Origin: Acholoe squamosa
Lineage: Eukaryota; Annelida; Polychaeta; Phyllodocida; Polynoidae
Assembly: GCA_949317995.1 (NCBI GenBank)
Contig: OX439039.1
Location: 18,467,282-18,531,281 of the forward strand
Direction of reading: 5' to 3'
DNA: 64,000 nucleotides
Part shown: positions 1 through 11,649 of the stretch, piece after piece
Layout of the letters: each line of letters opens with the position of its first letter
Position numbering within the stretch: the first letter of the stretch is position 1
Translations under genes and position numbers: made by a program
The notes under the pieces: model-generated
Seen by the model: the letters and a program-made list of their open reading frames with translations, nothing else
Database searches by the model: none
What the model was told of the DNA's origin: nothing

Positions 1-1785
1 CCTTGACTGAGTTGCTCTTAGTGATGTGTCCTTCCACCTGACTGATCTGTGAGAGCTGCTCACCAGGCTGAGCGAATCAAGAAGCTCACTCCCCCATACA
101 CACCATTAACCAATCAGATCACGGTACTGGCCGCACCAGAGGCAACCCTAAATATCCCATATAATCTCGCCGGAGTTGCTTTGCACTTTATCGCAAAATC
201 AGTATGTACTACAGGTTACTAGCCAGTTCATTGATGCATCATGCCAACAAGCCTTAAGACATTACACTGGCTACCTTTGCAGGGTTATCAGGTTATCGGT
301 TTGAGTGTGGTGTTATGCTTTCGGTACCATGAGCCCAGTATGGTGCTATTGATATGTTACAGTTATGTGTTTTTGTGTCGGTGGTATTGGTGACATTGTC
401 AGTCTCTGTTCTAAACCCAAGACACACACAGGGGTATATATGGGTATATATGCACTAACACAGCGATATTGAAAGTAAATGTTGACACAAAGTATTTCAA
501 CCAATAGGCCTACGGTTACATAGACTAACATTGGTTAAACCACAACCACCAATTAGTCAAAGTGAATGGGTACTTATGAGTGTACTATTCTGTAAAGTTT
601 TCCCTTGAAAGAGTTCTTTGGACGGATGCAAACACACAAAAAGAGCATGGTGCCTTAGGGCTTCACGTTTATTTGATGCATATATGTGTACCTACGGTGA
701 TGAAGATGCAAGGGTTAAAAGATTGCTGTTCAATGGCTTAAGCATCACCGTCCTATAGACATTCAGCCATGCCTTTGTTGCCTTGATTAAGAGCTGATTG
801 ATTGTTGGTGCATCGCTATAGGTTAATCTTGAGTAATGACGTTCAAATTGCATAAGCACTCTCAATATAATGTTTCATGATTATATTTCCTATACGGACT
901 TACAGGTTTTATCAGTAGAACTCACTGGTAATAAGCTCCAGAAATGGCCGCGCCCATGTGACGACCTGCTAACTCGGAATACACTAAGCCTTTGGCAAAA
1001 AAGAAGTGCACCTTCGCATCGATCCTTGCCGTATGTCTCAACGACAAAATATTATGAGCAGTAAGATATGAAAAGACTCCTTCAGATGGGTCGTCAGGTT
1101 TGTCAGCAATTCTATCACAGTCAGTAAAGGAATGTGATACCTATTATCATATATCCTTACATATCCTTTCTTTCACTTGGGTGTCATGGTTACACACTGA
1201 CCAACACATATTCATATACTAAACCACCAGCTATCTGTCGTTGACTAGAACATTGGACACAAGATAAACACCCAGGCACTTATTAACTTATCGTGGTCAA
1301 TTGAAACAATGTGGTTATGAGGTCATGCTTCCTTCTTGAACCTGTCACTATCAGAGATAACGTTGACGTGTGGTGGGTGGGAAAGGGCTTCAGTATCAAT
1401 ATGCTGATATTGGATGGTGTTGTGATTATAAGTATAGGCATAAAATGCCATGTTTCATGTACTCTTTATCGGTAAGCTATAGAATGTCCTAGTCTTTTCG
1501 ATTAATGCAGTTCGGTGCGTAACTCGCCAGTGGTACATAGATAAACCATAACCTTTTGGGGCCTTTCCACAGATGCGGGTTAGTTCCCGAAGCTACATAT
1601 TCTTACAAAGTAGATGCAACATTGAACTAGATTTTCAGTCTGGTGGGTGATTGATTACCGCACTACTATGGGCACCTGTATGTAGTTTATAAGTACAGAA
1701 TGAACTTTATTTAATATCTTTGTATCATCGTTAACGCTTTGGCCACTGCCTCAATGACTGCCTTAGAACTGGATAAGACACTTCT
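1..1785. other. No gene or repeat recognised
   Basis: I read both strands and see no open frame longer than about 64 codons, no RNA gene and no clear repeat. The small frames at 346-531 (minus) and 870-1064 (plus) resemble no family I know. Composition is mixed, without microsatellites. Confidence 0.5.
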
Positions 1786-1795
1786 ATGACGTCAT
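1786..1795. promoter_or_regulatory. Full CRE palindrome (ATF/CREB type)
   Basis: The ten bases ATGACGTCAT form a perfect full-site cAMP response element. CREB, ATF and related bZIP dimers bind this motif. About 20 bp downstream is a GGCGGG (GC-box-like) stretch, and a TATATAGA string lies near 1950. Whether this is a promoter is inference: no convincing gene starts here, and the 124-codon plus-strand frame at 1820-2194 runs through a TA microsatellite and looks like chance. Confidence 0.4.
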
Positions 1796-2090
1796 GCACA
1801 AAAATGAAAAGGCGGGCGTTTGTTTACATTGTATCAGGTTAGAAATTATAAAGAAAGCAAACACAAACAAAAAGAAACAGAAGTCCTTTATTTGGCCTTC
1901 ATCTATCAAACTGATGTTATCTTCTTCCCTATACGACACCTGGACGACGTCTATATAGACCCAATACAGATAAGAGGTGGTAAACAGGCACTTATCTATT
2001 TACCTATAGCAGGTATGTACACCAGGTATATTGACTTCTGTGGTACACTGCTACTTGATAACTTCACCGAGCATCATTCTACATATGTAC

Positions 2091-2093
<3 letters not shown>

Positions 2094-2161
<68 letters not shown>
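2094..2161. repeat. (TA)n microsatellite, 68 bp
   Basis: Uninterrupted alternating TA. It is one of eight TA runs in the window, and several of the others touch or sit inside mobile elements (see 24049, 29008 and 42199). Confidence 0.97.
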
Positions 2162-2164
<3 letters not shown>

Positions 2165-3045
2165 CTGCTACTAGTAATCTATCCTCCATGTTAGAATCCA
2201 TGTCATGTGGGTGGGGAATATATATAGACTAACTATTTGACAACAAAATAATACCCAAGGGATCTATGTCAACATATTGTTGAAACACAAAGGCAACGAT
2301 TAAAAATAAACAAACAAAAAATATTTCAGCTAACGTGAAGACCATAAATCAAACTTTGTGTTTCATCTTTGGTAAGGAACAAACCGATGTGTATATCCAG
2401 TCTAAACAGTTTTTAAAGGGAGCTATGCAAGTATTGAGAGAGTACATGGTTATTACATTAGAAATTCTCTGCCCATGCCCTAGGCATCATATCACAGGAT
2501 GAGAGCCCACATTTAAGAGATAAAGGCAATGTATATATAATGTATGCAGCTCAAAAGGAAAATCATCTCCCTCCAGCTATTCTTGTCATCGTGTATTTGC
2601 TGTTGTTCATCTATTCTCATCAACGTTATCGGCATTGTATTCCTAATTATACAAACATTTGAGCAGATCCACTGAACGATGCTTGGGCCCATTTTGAGGC
2701 TTTTTTAGCTTTGGGGAGCTACAGTATAAAATGTAGATCACCGTTCTTACTTATTCTAGTCACATTTGATAGAAAACATCTTGAGCTTCAAGCAGAGTGC
2801 AGGTCTGTATATCGACCTATAATTAGATGAGTTACGGAGGCCCAAATTTGGATGACACACCGAAAATGTCCTTTTTCGACCAATTTTCTATCATTCACAT
2901 CAATAATTTATCAAGGTAGACAGCTTTAAATTGTCATAAACCTGTTATAACATTGGTAGGGAGTCATAGCTATCTATTAAAAATGTTTTGGTCATGTCAC
3001 TAACTCAACCTTCTGTCCCATATGTCTTATAATATTGAACTGCGA
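2162..3045. other. No gene or repeat recognised
   Basis: AT-leaning sequence with no open frame of note on either strand and no tRNA- or rRNA-like segment. Confidence 0.5.
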
Positions 3046-4871
3046 GAAACCTCACATAGGCAACGATTTTTTTACACCCCTAACTTCCATAATAATAATG
3101 TATCCTCACTGTTCTTATTAATTGTGTTGAGTAGGGTCCCTAGGGGGGTTATGATGGTAAATAACTAATAGTTTGTCTCACATACGAGCTAGATCTCATA
3201 AACTAAAATTCAAGTCCCGAAAACGTTGAGTATGTGAGGTACACTTTTACATGTCTGTAGGCTACATGAATGAAAAATTCTTTTTTTCTAGTGCATTCTT
3301 GTTTATTGTGTATAGAAACTGTTTGGTTAAAACAAAAATCAAGGCCAAAGTCCAAGTAGTATGGCCACAGTGGGGGTTTTTCAGTCTTGGTGAGGCAAAC
3401 TTCACATACATTTTCGGGTGTGTCATAGTAGAATGAAGCTGATGGTCCTAAGTGATGTTCTATGTTGATTATCTGTTTTGCAATGAGTAATAGAGTTATG
3501 TGCCTTGTAAGAAAAGCATAATTTGAGGTACCCTAGTCTGTACATAAGTAGCACATGACATGCACTTAGTGTCAAAGTGTGAGCTTTTTTTTCAAAGCTA
3601 TGGGAATGACCCATAATACACTTTAGCTGTCTAGATAAGGCTTTGAAATAGTGATTCAACTTAATTTGTAAAAGATATAGTGATGCAGATGATCTGTGAT
3701 CTTTTATATTACTCTTGCTCAGGTGGACTTGGAAAATTTTATCGAAACCTCACATATGCAACGTTTTCGGGTGTTTCATAGTAGATTTAACATGATGGAC
3801 CTGACTGATGTTCTATGTCAATAATCTGCTTTGAAATAAGTAATAGAGTTATGTGCCCTGTAAAAAAGGTTATTTGAGGTACCATAATCTGTATTTAGGT
3901 AGGACCTGACATGTGCTCAGTATCAGAAGTGTTGTAAAATTGTGAGAATTTATTTTCAAAACAGTCAAAATGACCCATAATACAACTAAAGTGTCTAAAT
4001 ATGGCTTTGAAATAGTAATTTACCTCATTCTGTACAAGATATAGTGATACAGATAATCTGTGATCTTTTATATCGTTGCTCAGGTGGACTTGGAAAATTC
4101 TATTGAAAACCTCACATACGCAACAATTTCAGGTGTTTTAGACATGTCATAGTAAAATGAACACAATGAACCTGAGTGATGTTCTATATTGATTGTCAGT
4201 TTTGCAATGAGTAGTAGAGTTATGTGCCTAGTAAAAAAATGAGTATTTGAGGTGCCCTACACAGTATAATATTATAAGTAGTACATGACATGCGCACAGA
4301 GTCAGTAGTGTTGTAAAAGTGCGAGAATCTTTTTCAAACCAGTCAAAATGACCCACAATACACTTAAACTGTCTAGATATGGCTTTGAAAAAGTAACCTA
4401 ACTCATTCTGTACGAGATATAGTGATGCAGATGATCTGTGATGATTAAAAGTATCGCTGAATGGAAAATTCTATCAAAAACCTCAAATACGCAATGTTTT
4501 TTTCAGTGTTCAGAAGTGTCTGCACAGATCTGGACCAAACTATCTGTATCAAATATTGTTGCAAAAGGGTAAAATTTATTGAAAGAAGGGGCATTGTAGA
4601 TAATAGAGATTGATTTTCATACAGATCTAGTCATTTTTGAACGTATGAGACGAAAGTTGAGAATGCTAAGCTACATTTTAAAAAAAAATTGATAATCTCC
4701 AAATTTGGCAATGAGGTGTAATAAAAATAAAATCTTGGCACAGGGATTTGATTTTTGCTACACATAAAGACATCTATTTTAACATTATGGACATGAAATA
4801 TGATGTAGATGGGATGTTATTTAATAGGTATAATAACTGTCTGATTAAAAACATTGCGTATGTGAGGTTTC
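3046..4871. mobile_element. Non-autonomous DNA element carrying an internal satellite
   Basis: The left end reads GAAACCTCACATAGGCAACG. The right end, read on the minus strand, is GAAACCTCACATACGCAATG, so the two form terminal inverted repeats of about 25 bp. An outward-facing copy of the right-type end also lies at about 3213-3240, suggesting a shorter element or an older end nested at the left. No coding capacity is visible; the frames at 3251-3436, 3423-3659 and 4748-4948 are short and unlike any transposase. The middle consists of three tandem units (separate entry). Elements with satellite cores are known in marine invertebrates, for example pearl-like elements of bivalves and Helentron-derived elements. 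Assigning this one to either is inference. No target-site duplication is obvious. Confidence 0.65.
3395..4474 (+). repeat. Tandem repeat, three units of about 350-370 bp
   Basis: Unit starts at about 3395, 3744 and 4105, with a fourth partial start at 4475, are marked by AAACCTCACATAYGCAA-type strings. Each unit then carries, in the same order, a TCATAGTARA string, a GATGTTCTAT string, a run resembling AGAGTTATGTGCC, an AAAATGACCC string and a GATATAGTGATRCAGAT string. The units are diverged (roughly 80% by eye), so the array is old or relaxed. Each unit begins with the same motif as the terminal repeat of the host element. Confidence 0.85.
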
Positions 4872-6859
4872 AAAGCTATGGTTTTACGCCACGCCCTATA
4901 AAAACTGACCCGTTAGGAGTTGGTGACTTTAATCAACCTTTCTACTAAGCCAAGACATTAGTTTGTGAATTCAATGGTCCTCAGGCTGGTGAACATCGCT
5001 CACTGAATCACCCCATTTATACAAAATGTTACATTTGACAAGGCCTTTAGTTTGACAGACTAATAAATAAATCCCCCCCTACCTTGCCCCTTGACCATAT
5101 TTTGTGACACCTCATGCTTGCTGGTCCTTTCTAGCTCTGTGTTATAGTTGTATCATAATTGCTGCCACGCAATGGTATATCCATTATAATGTTATGTAAA
5201 CATTAGGGGCAGTATATCACCTTACTATTATACAATGTATACCTATTCCCATCTGTAATGTTCAGGAATACCTGCTAGGTAAGAAGTCAACTGTTCTATA
5301 GTTCAAGCATGCTTATCACGAGTAGCCCATTTTCATTGTATTGTTGCTATTGTGAAATCTGTGAAGCCATATGACAACAGGTCGTCCTTAAAGGGTAAAC
5401 CTTTACATGTATACATACACACACACTCTGAGCCCAGAGTCATACGTCATACAAGGACAGCGAACATCACTTCATTGTCCAAGCCTCGCGTTGATTGGGT
5501 AGGGCAGAGGTCACATGACCAGGGCAGGGGTCACATGACATCAGAGGGAGTTGTCACCTGGACCAGGGACCACCACCCAGGGTCCATCATGGAGAGGGGG
5601 TCTGCCAAAAACACACAGTTTGTGTTGGCATCGGTATTGTTTAACCTGTAAGGGCAGTGTGGTTATTTGATGAATTTATGATTTATGATGCGTGGGTGCA
5701 ACCTTGGTGTGTATCTCATCAGCGTTGCAACCATACATCATGTTGATCTTAATACACTCCCATGATGACATGATGCACCGCAACACTGCTCTTAGGATAG
5801 TCAGCCCCTGGAGCCTCATGAGGACAGACTAACACAACTAGGTACCATGTAACACTCTAGGGTTTAACCACATAGGGTGTCTGTGTGTGTTAACTACCCA
5901 ATCTGGCAACTATGTCACCTACCAGCATCATCAGGCCAGAGACATACCAAGCTGGCTTCTGGTATAAACAGACCCAATATTACACTATTATGTTATTTAG
6001 TTTATTGTAATTCTATTACTTTACAATTCCTCTCATATGGGAACGACGGTAAAAATTTGTTAACTGGTAAGGAATAAGTCCATTTAAGTATGAAGATATT
6101 TGCTTAAAACATAATACTACCTGTGGTCCCATCCCCTGACTGACTGAGTATGTGGACATTATATGTTTCATATAACAAAGACAGATTCAGTGAGACTGGC
6201 TGTGTGCCTCGGGCTTATAATGAACACGGCCTACTGCCAACTCTATCACCTACCTATTGCTGAAATATGGGTGAAATAATTCATTGCAACATCAAAGGAA
6301 CATGTTGTTGACAGTGTTGTTTGTCATATGTTATGCCGGTTATATGTTTGTAGACGTGATCTGAAATTTATGAGATGTGCAGGTGTGTGCCATAGTTATT
6401 TTGTGTATTACGTAAATTGAAATGAATATTTTCATGGTATCAATTGTGACATTTAAGATATTATGTAATTCCTATTTTAGTTTTTGCGAATTGCAAATGG
6501 GCTTATTGGCGTATATCTAGACAGGCTAACTACCTGGAGGTTAGCATTGTTTTGAATTAACCTCCAGATCTAGGAAACTACTGCAGCCCCTCCCACCATT
6601 CTTCCTATACTTCTCCCCAAACCCTTGTCTGCCACCCACAGCATCCTTACAGATCTAACCCGTTTTATTAACTGATAATAGTGTGTAAATACCGAAGAAC
6701 GCTATGCCAGACTCCCAAACACTTTTCATGAGTAGTTGAGATAGTGCATGGTTCCCCATGTATCAACTCCACCTTATTATGTATGTGGATTTACTGTGGC
6801 ACTGGTAAGACTACAGTGATCCCACATGCATAGAGATTTTCCAATGTTTGTCGTCACAG
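4872..6859. other. No gene recognised; contains M-box pair
   Basis: No open frame exceeds 99 codons. The longest, 5352-5651 plus, has no recognisable domain. The only structure I can support is the pair of M-box-like sites at 5511-5538. Confidence 0.5.
5511..5538. promoter_or_regulatory. Two TCACATGA (M-box/TFE-like) sites 20 bp apart
   Basis: TCACATGA occurs at 5511-5518 and again at 5531-5538, each within the near-palindrome GTCACATGAC and preceded by GGCAGRGG. This octamer is the extended E-box used by the MITF/TFE bHLH-zipper family. The 20-bp spacing is close to two helical turns. It could also be a simple local 20-bp duplication. Confidence 0.35.
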
Positions 6860-7007
6860 GTATTATTAAATGTGTGATTCTCTATAAAGTATTTTCTATG
6901 CTTCAAATAGATTAACTTTGTTTATTATATGTGACCTGAAAAGGAACCTAATTCCCCCTGAAAAAGGTCACTTTTCTCAGATCCCGTCACATAAATTTCT
7001 AATGAAC
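6860..7007 (+). repeat. Left arm of long inverted repeat
   Basis: It pairs with 8896-9051. A smaller unit inside runs from TATGTGACCTGAAAAG to CTTTTCTCAGATCCCGTCAC, whose ends are themselves roughly inverted (TATGTGAC ... GTCACATA). Confidence 0.8.
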
Positions 7008-8895
7008 TTCGCAGTGCATTCTGTCAATTGAGGAATGTAGAGTATCCAAGCACAATGTAATCTGGAAAGGGTTTAATGTAGGTGCCAATATGGTGTAGGT
7101 GGCAGCATCAGCAACAACCAGAGTGAGAACTGAGATAAGGTGGCCATGTGGGGGGATATATGTGATGCTGGCCACACGATCGTGACAAATACCACACCAT
7201 ATACAACCAATACGGGGTTATCTTTTATTAGATTATATGATATATGCATCACCTTGTCACTATATTGGACGTACACGTGTGGAGGGCATGTGTGGTTTGG
7301 TAGCAGTGTGGTGGGAACAAATATCAGCAGCAGCAACTGATAAATAGATAACATGGTAGTGTGGTGTATGTCCTGGTGAGACTGATAGTGACAACTGTCA
7401 CACCTTGTACGTGTGGGATGTCCCACTATCAGTTTATCTAGAAGGAATGTACAGCATTAAATATAATGAAAACCATGGCTTCTCGGAAATATACAATACA
7501 AGGATAACTTTTATGACCTCTCTGTAATCAATATCAGAATACACGTCTTTTTTTCAGGTGGGTTCAGGCAATAAGTTCGATAGAACCTATACCATTCTTG
7601 GTTGAGGGATATTGGAGAATCTACATTTTCCTGGCTAACGTTTCCAAATTCCTTGCTCCACCCTCCATGCCATAATGCTCTAGATTCTGTAAACTAAAGG
7701 AGCCCAATCCAATCTCCTCACTCCCTCCCCTCCCCATGAACCCCGCCCCCCCACCCTCAATTCTCCCCCTGTCACCCCATACACATAGCCCATAGTCTGG
7801 GTGTAAACATTGGTTTTGGCGTCCTCCCCATCTTAGCTACTGCGGCACACAAGCAGCAATTGGCGCTGCTGGAGCGGCGTTTGGCCGGCTACGTCTTGAC
7901 CCTTATCATGGTGTGCAATTCACATGCATTGATTTTCCTAATGGACACAAGGCGAGGTTGATTTATGACGCCTCCAGTAGCCACCAGGGGTGCCACCAAT
8001 CATAACCGTGTAGGCGAGTCGGCGGGGACTGGGTATTTTGGTCATATTCGGCAGATGGAAGTTTCTTCTATTTCTCTCCAACCCAAATGGTAGATAAGGA
8101 ATACATATTGAAATTACACATCAGAACATCAAATGAGAAAAAGATCCACAGAAGGGAAGGCAAGCAGTCGTGATTTTCCCTATCTCGTCTGTACTTAGTG
8201 AATAGTCGAATTTAGACAAAATGGTCCAGTTGGTTTTAGTGACAAGCTTGCATGTAACCCAAGTTGGAAATAAAAGACCACACCTTAAATGTGGGTGCGG
8301 GCTGGCTATGTTTGGTCGCGCCAATATTAGCATGAAGGAAAAAGCAAAGCACCAGTGACAATATCACATTTTTACTATTCTTTCAAAATGGAGGTTCTTT
8401 GGGATAAGGAAGTGCATAGCACAAGGTGATAAACAATGGAGAGGGCAAACTGGATATAATGAATTGAACACATCGGCGTGAGTTGAATGTGTCTTGGACA
8501 CACCCACCAGCAAGAAGTTGTCAATATACACAGGTCTAACCTCCCAGCAAATTGTCGTCATCTGTCGCCATGATTGGTCATCAATGGTGACTCCTTTTTG
8601 AGTGATAACTCATTCCGTCATCTTTCGCCACTGTGTGTTAGACTCACGTGGCATAGCAAATGCTATTCCTGGTGATCTTGTGCTATAACGACGTTGTGTT
8701 CCATCTAACGACATGTGTGAGCCACTTCACACAGGTTGACGAGGACTCACGACAATTTGCTGGGCTTGGATGTAACTGCCATCAACTGTTCCTAAAGGCA
8801 CGGTCACTAAATTCCGATACAGCATTATACAGTTTGGGATACTCCTTAATGCATTGGGCTGTAAAAAAGTGTCAATTTTTGTCTATCAAGTCGAT

Positions 8896-9051
8896 GTTTA
8901 TTAGAAATATATGTGACGGGATCTGAGAAAAGCGACCTTTTCAGGGGGAATGAGGTCACTTTTCAGGTCACATATGATAAACAAAATTAATCTATTTGAA
9001 GCATAGAAAATATATTATAGAGAACAATTCCCATCACACATTTAATAATAC
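8896..9051 (-). repeat. Right arm of long inverted repeat
   Basis: Reverse complement of the left arm. It carries an eight-base extra segment near its outer side (AATTCCCA region), so the arms have diverged by small indels as well as substitutions. Confidence 0.8.
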
Positions 9052-9181
9052 TAGATGACACTATTCATGGGGAAGCAGACAACAGGTTGTTTGTTATCAA
9101 CAGACCTACTCAGTCCTATTGTTGCAAATCCGTCAGATGAGGAGAGGATTCCCGGCAGTAGATAAACCCCTCAATGGGACC

Positions 9182-9300
9182 CTATCACCTAGCTCTTCTC
9201 ACCTCAGACACTACTATTATCGCTCAAACATTCTTATTATCGCCTGCCCTATCTGTGCATATGGGATCCTTATCTATCTTATCACCCTATCTGGCTATCA
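9182..9300. promoter_or_regulatory. Homotypic cluster of GATA-type sites
   Basis: YTATCW, the reverse complement of WGATAR, occurs at 9182, 9249, 9270, 9274, 9279, 9287 and 9295. The last five starts fall within 26 bp and some overlap. GATA-family zinc-finger proteins bind this motif, and homotypic clusters of this kind occur in enhancers. The overlapping sites could equally come from slippage in a TATC-rich stretch. No adjacent gene is visible. Confidence 0.4.
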
Positions 9301-9465
9301 GACCCTAGGTGATGGATTATGTACGGAGACTAGAGAGAGATCCATACAAGCCAGGAGATGCTGTTGGGTGTTGTGGGTGTGAAGAATAGCAAGGCCATTT
9401 GCTTTGAAATTCACTAGCATTTCTCCTTTCATTTTGCCATACACCCATAGTCATGGCATAAGGTG

Positions 9466-11390
9466 ATGTATTGAATGAATTGAATTAAATTTTTATTGCA
9501 CGGAATCGTCCCGATGGGATTTTTTTCTGCACACACATCTAGTACACTACCGTTGTTCGGGGATGTGGCATGGTCCAGTGATATGAGACAATTCCAATGC
9601 TTTGTAAAGATGAGAACAGACAAATAGAACAATAATATAAATTACATTAACACCAAACTACATGTTGATTATTGGATAGAGTGAAGAAATTAGGGCATTT
9701 TCCAGTTTAATGGCGAGCTAATTCAGATTATGTAGCTAGTTGAATGGGATTATCTGCACAGTTGCTTATCAGCTGCCTTCTTTAAGTGTGACTTGGTGTT
9801 TAAGCGTTATGTCACATGGTCAAGGGTATCCCATAGTGATACCGCACCATAGTAAGGGGATTTCTGATAAAATGATGTTTTAGCCCTTCGTTTAGCAAAT
9901 TTAATTTTCCTATCACCACGCGTTCTTACCTCCCTTTCAGCAGCTGCCTCGCCATTAATGGATTTTTTCCACATGATCAGTAGTAATTGTAGATTCCTGT
10001 TCTAATGAGTCAATTGAGCACTGTTTATGCAACTCAATGGTGGATATTATGTGTACTTTTAAACAGACACACAGGGCATGGTTCTGTAGTCTTTGTAATT
10101 TAGTTAGTTCATAGCTATGCGCACTGCTGACATAAAAGGAGCAGTATTCAATACTCGGTAGTATCATGACTTTATAAACACTTAGGCTAATGTTTTAGAC
10201 ATGTTCTTACGTAGTTTACATAATTCATATAGTTTCTTGGCCATTGATTTCTTCACTTTAGCCGTGTGCAGACTTAAACTTAGATAACTATCCAGTACTA
10301 CTCCCAGGTAAGAATAGCTATGACAACTGGGAAGTCTGGTGCCATTCAGGACGATAATAGGGACGTCTAGAACATGCAGCCTAGGCTTGGAACCTAGAAA
10401 CATTGTCATGCTTTTATCAGTATTGATGGTCATGTAGTTTTGATTACACCATTGCCCGACCCTAGTCATGTCTTCCTGTAGGAGACGTTCTGCCGCGTTT
10501 GGGTTATCATGTGAAACATAGATTATGACATCATCAGCATACATTGTATAATGGCATTTTTTAAACATTCAGACAAGTCGTTAATAAACAGGATAAACAG
10601 GAGAGGATCGATTACGGAGCCTTGGGGCACTCCAAATTGGACTGGTGCCTGAGGAGAGATCCACAGATCCCATTGGCCATAGTGCCATGGGATCTGTGGG
10701 TGAGATATTCCATTAACCATTTTTTGAGTTTGCGGTGGATATTAAGCTGAAAAAATTTTGTGAAATAGGGTCGTGTGATGGACTGAATCAAAAGCTTTAC
10801 AATAATCTAGGAAACAGGCGGCTGTTACAAGACCATCATCCCTGGCATCATACAAGTCTTTAACGACATTGAAAACGGCATCACAGCTCCCATTTCCTGG
10901 ACAAAAACCAAACTGGGTCTTGCAAAGTATCATATTATTTTCTAGATGTTCAGAGAGGACTTTATGTACCAACTTTTCAAGAAGCTTCCCTGGTAAGGGC
11001 AGCAAAGTTATTGGGCGCCAGTTTTTAACACTTCTAAGATTGCCTTTTTTTAGGGATCGGGATCAGTGTGCCAGCTGACCATGCAGTAGGGAAGATGCCT
11101 TCATTAATAGAATTTCGAAAAGCAGTGGTTAATTCATAGGGTAAAAATAGAAGTGCGTCTTTGAGGACTTTGCTATTTATCCCCTGGAGACCACTGGATT
11201 TATCAATATTAATTCCCTTTACCAGTTTTGTTACAGTTTCAACATTAATAAAAGAGGCAATGTCTAGATCATCTACTTCTTCATTTTGACCTAGATCAGG
11301 GTCAGGCAGATTGATACCATTAACAGGTAGTTTCAGTCTGATGGACCCTAGGGATAGATGGCTCAGGAATAGTGTCATAAAATAATATGA
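9466..11390 (-). mobile_element. 5'-truncated LINE (CR1/Jockey-like)
   Basis: The element runs on the minus strand. Its 3' end, near 9466, has an AATAAA signal (complement at 9492-9497) followed by an ATTCA-rich tail rather than pure poly(A), as in some CR1-group LINEs. The 5' end is near 11380-11390: the endonuclease domain is absent and the protein begins in the region before the RT fingers, the usual result of incomplete reverse transcription. About 490 bp between the last RT-derived frame and the tail is 3' untranslated. Clade assignment rests on remembered RT motifs and is tentative. Confidence 0.85.
9955..11378 (-). pseudogene. LINE reverse transcriptase remnant, frameshifted
   Basis: Read in order on the minus strand: 11378-11034 has the RT fingers region (DKSSGLQGINSKVLKD, then GTLIPIPKK); 11005-10742 has LLPLPGKLLEKLVHK, QFGF and the first catalytic aspartate block FLDYCKAFDSVHH; 10720-10523 has GVPQGSVIDPLLFILFINDL; 10568-10182 has YADDVIIYVSHDN, with the YADD catalytic motif, and the LGVVLDSYLSL block; 10167-9955 has the SIEYCSFY thumb segment. 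These lie in at least three frames, with shifts near 11020, 10745, 10650, 10545 and 10175 and a stop at 10742-10744. The enzyme copied LINE RNA at its target. This copy cannot encode it. Confidence 0.85.
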
Positions 11391-11649
11391 AGCCTCATAC
11401 TTTTGTTAGTTGTGTATTGTGATATTCTCAATGTAACTAAGTGGCTCCATATTTCATCCTCCCCTCAATATAGTGAACAAGTAATTAATGGATAATTCAT
11501 AACATCCACAAGTCATGAATTTTATTTATCACACGACAAACGCTAAAAATGTCTAATTTACCTGATATCCAAGCCTAAATTCATCGTATGCAAAGGAAAA
11601 GCAAAGCGCTGTAGTCACCATTGTTGTGGTGCCATGAACCCAGGTGGCC
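11391..11649. other. No feature recognised
   Basis: AT-rich spacer between the truncated LINE and the next inverted-repeat element. No open frame or repeat is supported. Confidence 0.4.

Larger units (their letters stand above)
6860..9051. mobile_element. Element or segment bounded by ~150-bp inverted repeats
   Basis: The arms (6860-7007 and 8896-9051) match as reverse complements along nearly their whole length, including TATTATTAAATGTGTGA at the outside, TTCTATGCTTCAAATAGATT in the middle and CAGATCCCGTCACATA at the inner side. Identity is roughly 88-90% by eye. The 1.9-kb interior has only short frames with no resemblance to a transposase. It is either a non-autonomous DNA transposon with long terminal inverted repeats or two opposed copies of one ~150-bp MITE. 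I see no target-site duplication that decides between these. Confidence 0.6.

Noticed and set aside
1820-2194. 124-codon plus-strand frame after the CRE.
   Set aside because: Its last quarter is translated TA microsatellite and the rest shows no domain.
3395-4474. CRISPR-like array.
   Set aside because: Units are ~360 bp, diverged and without short identical repeats separated by unique spacers; this is a eukaryotic tandem repeat.
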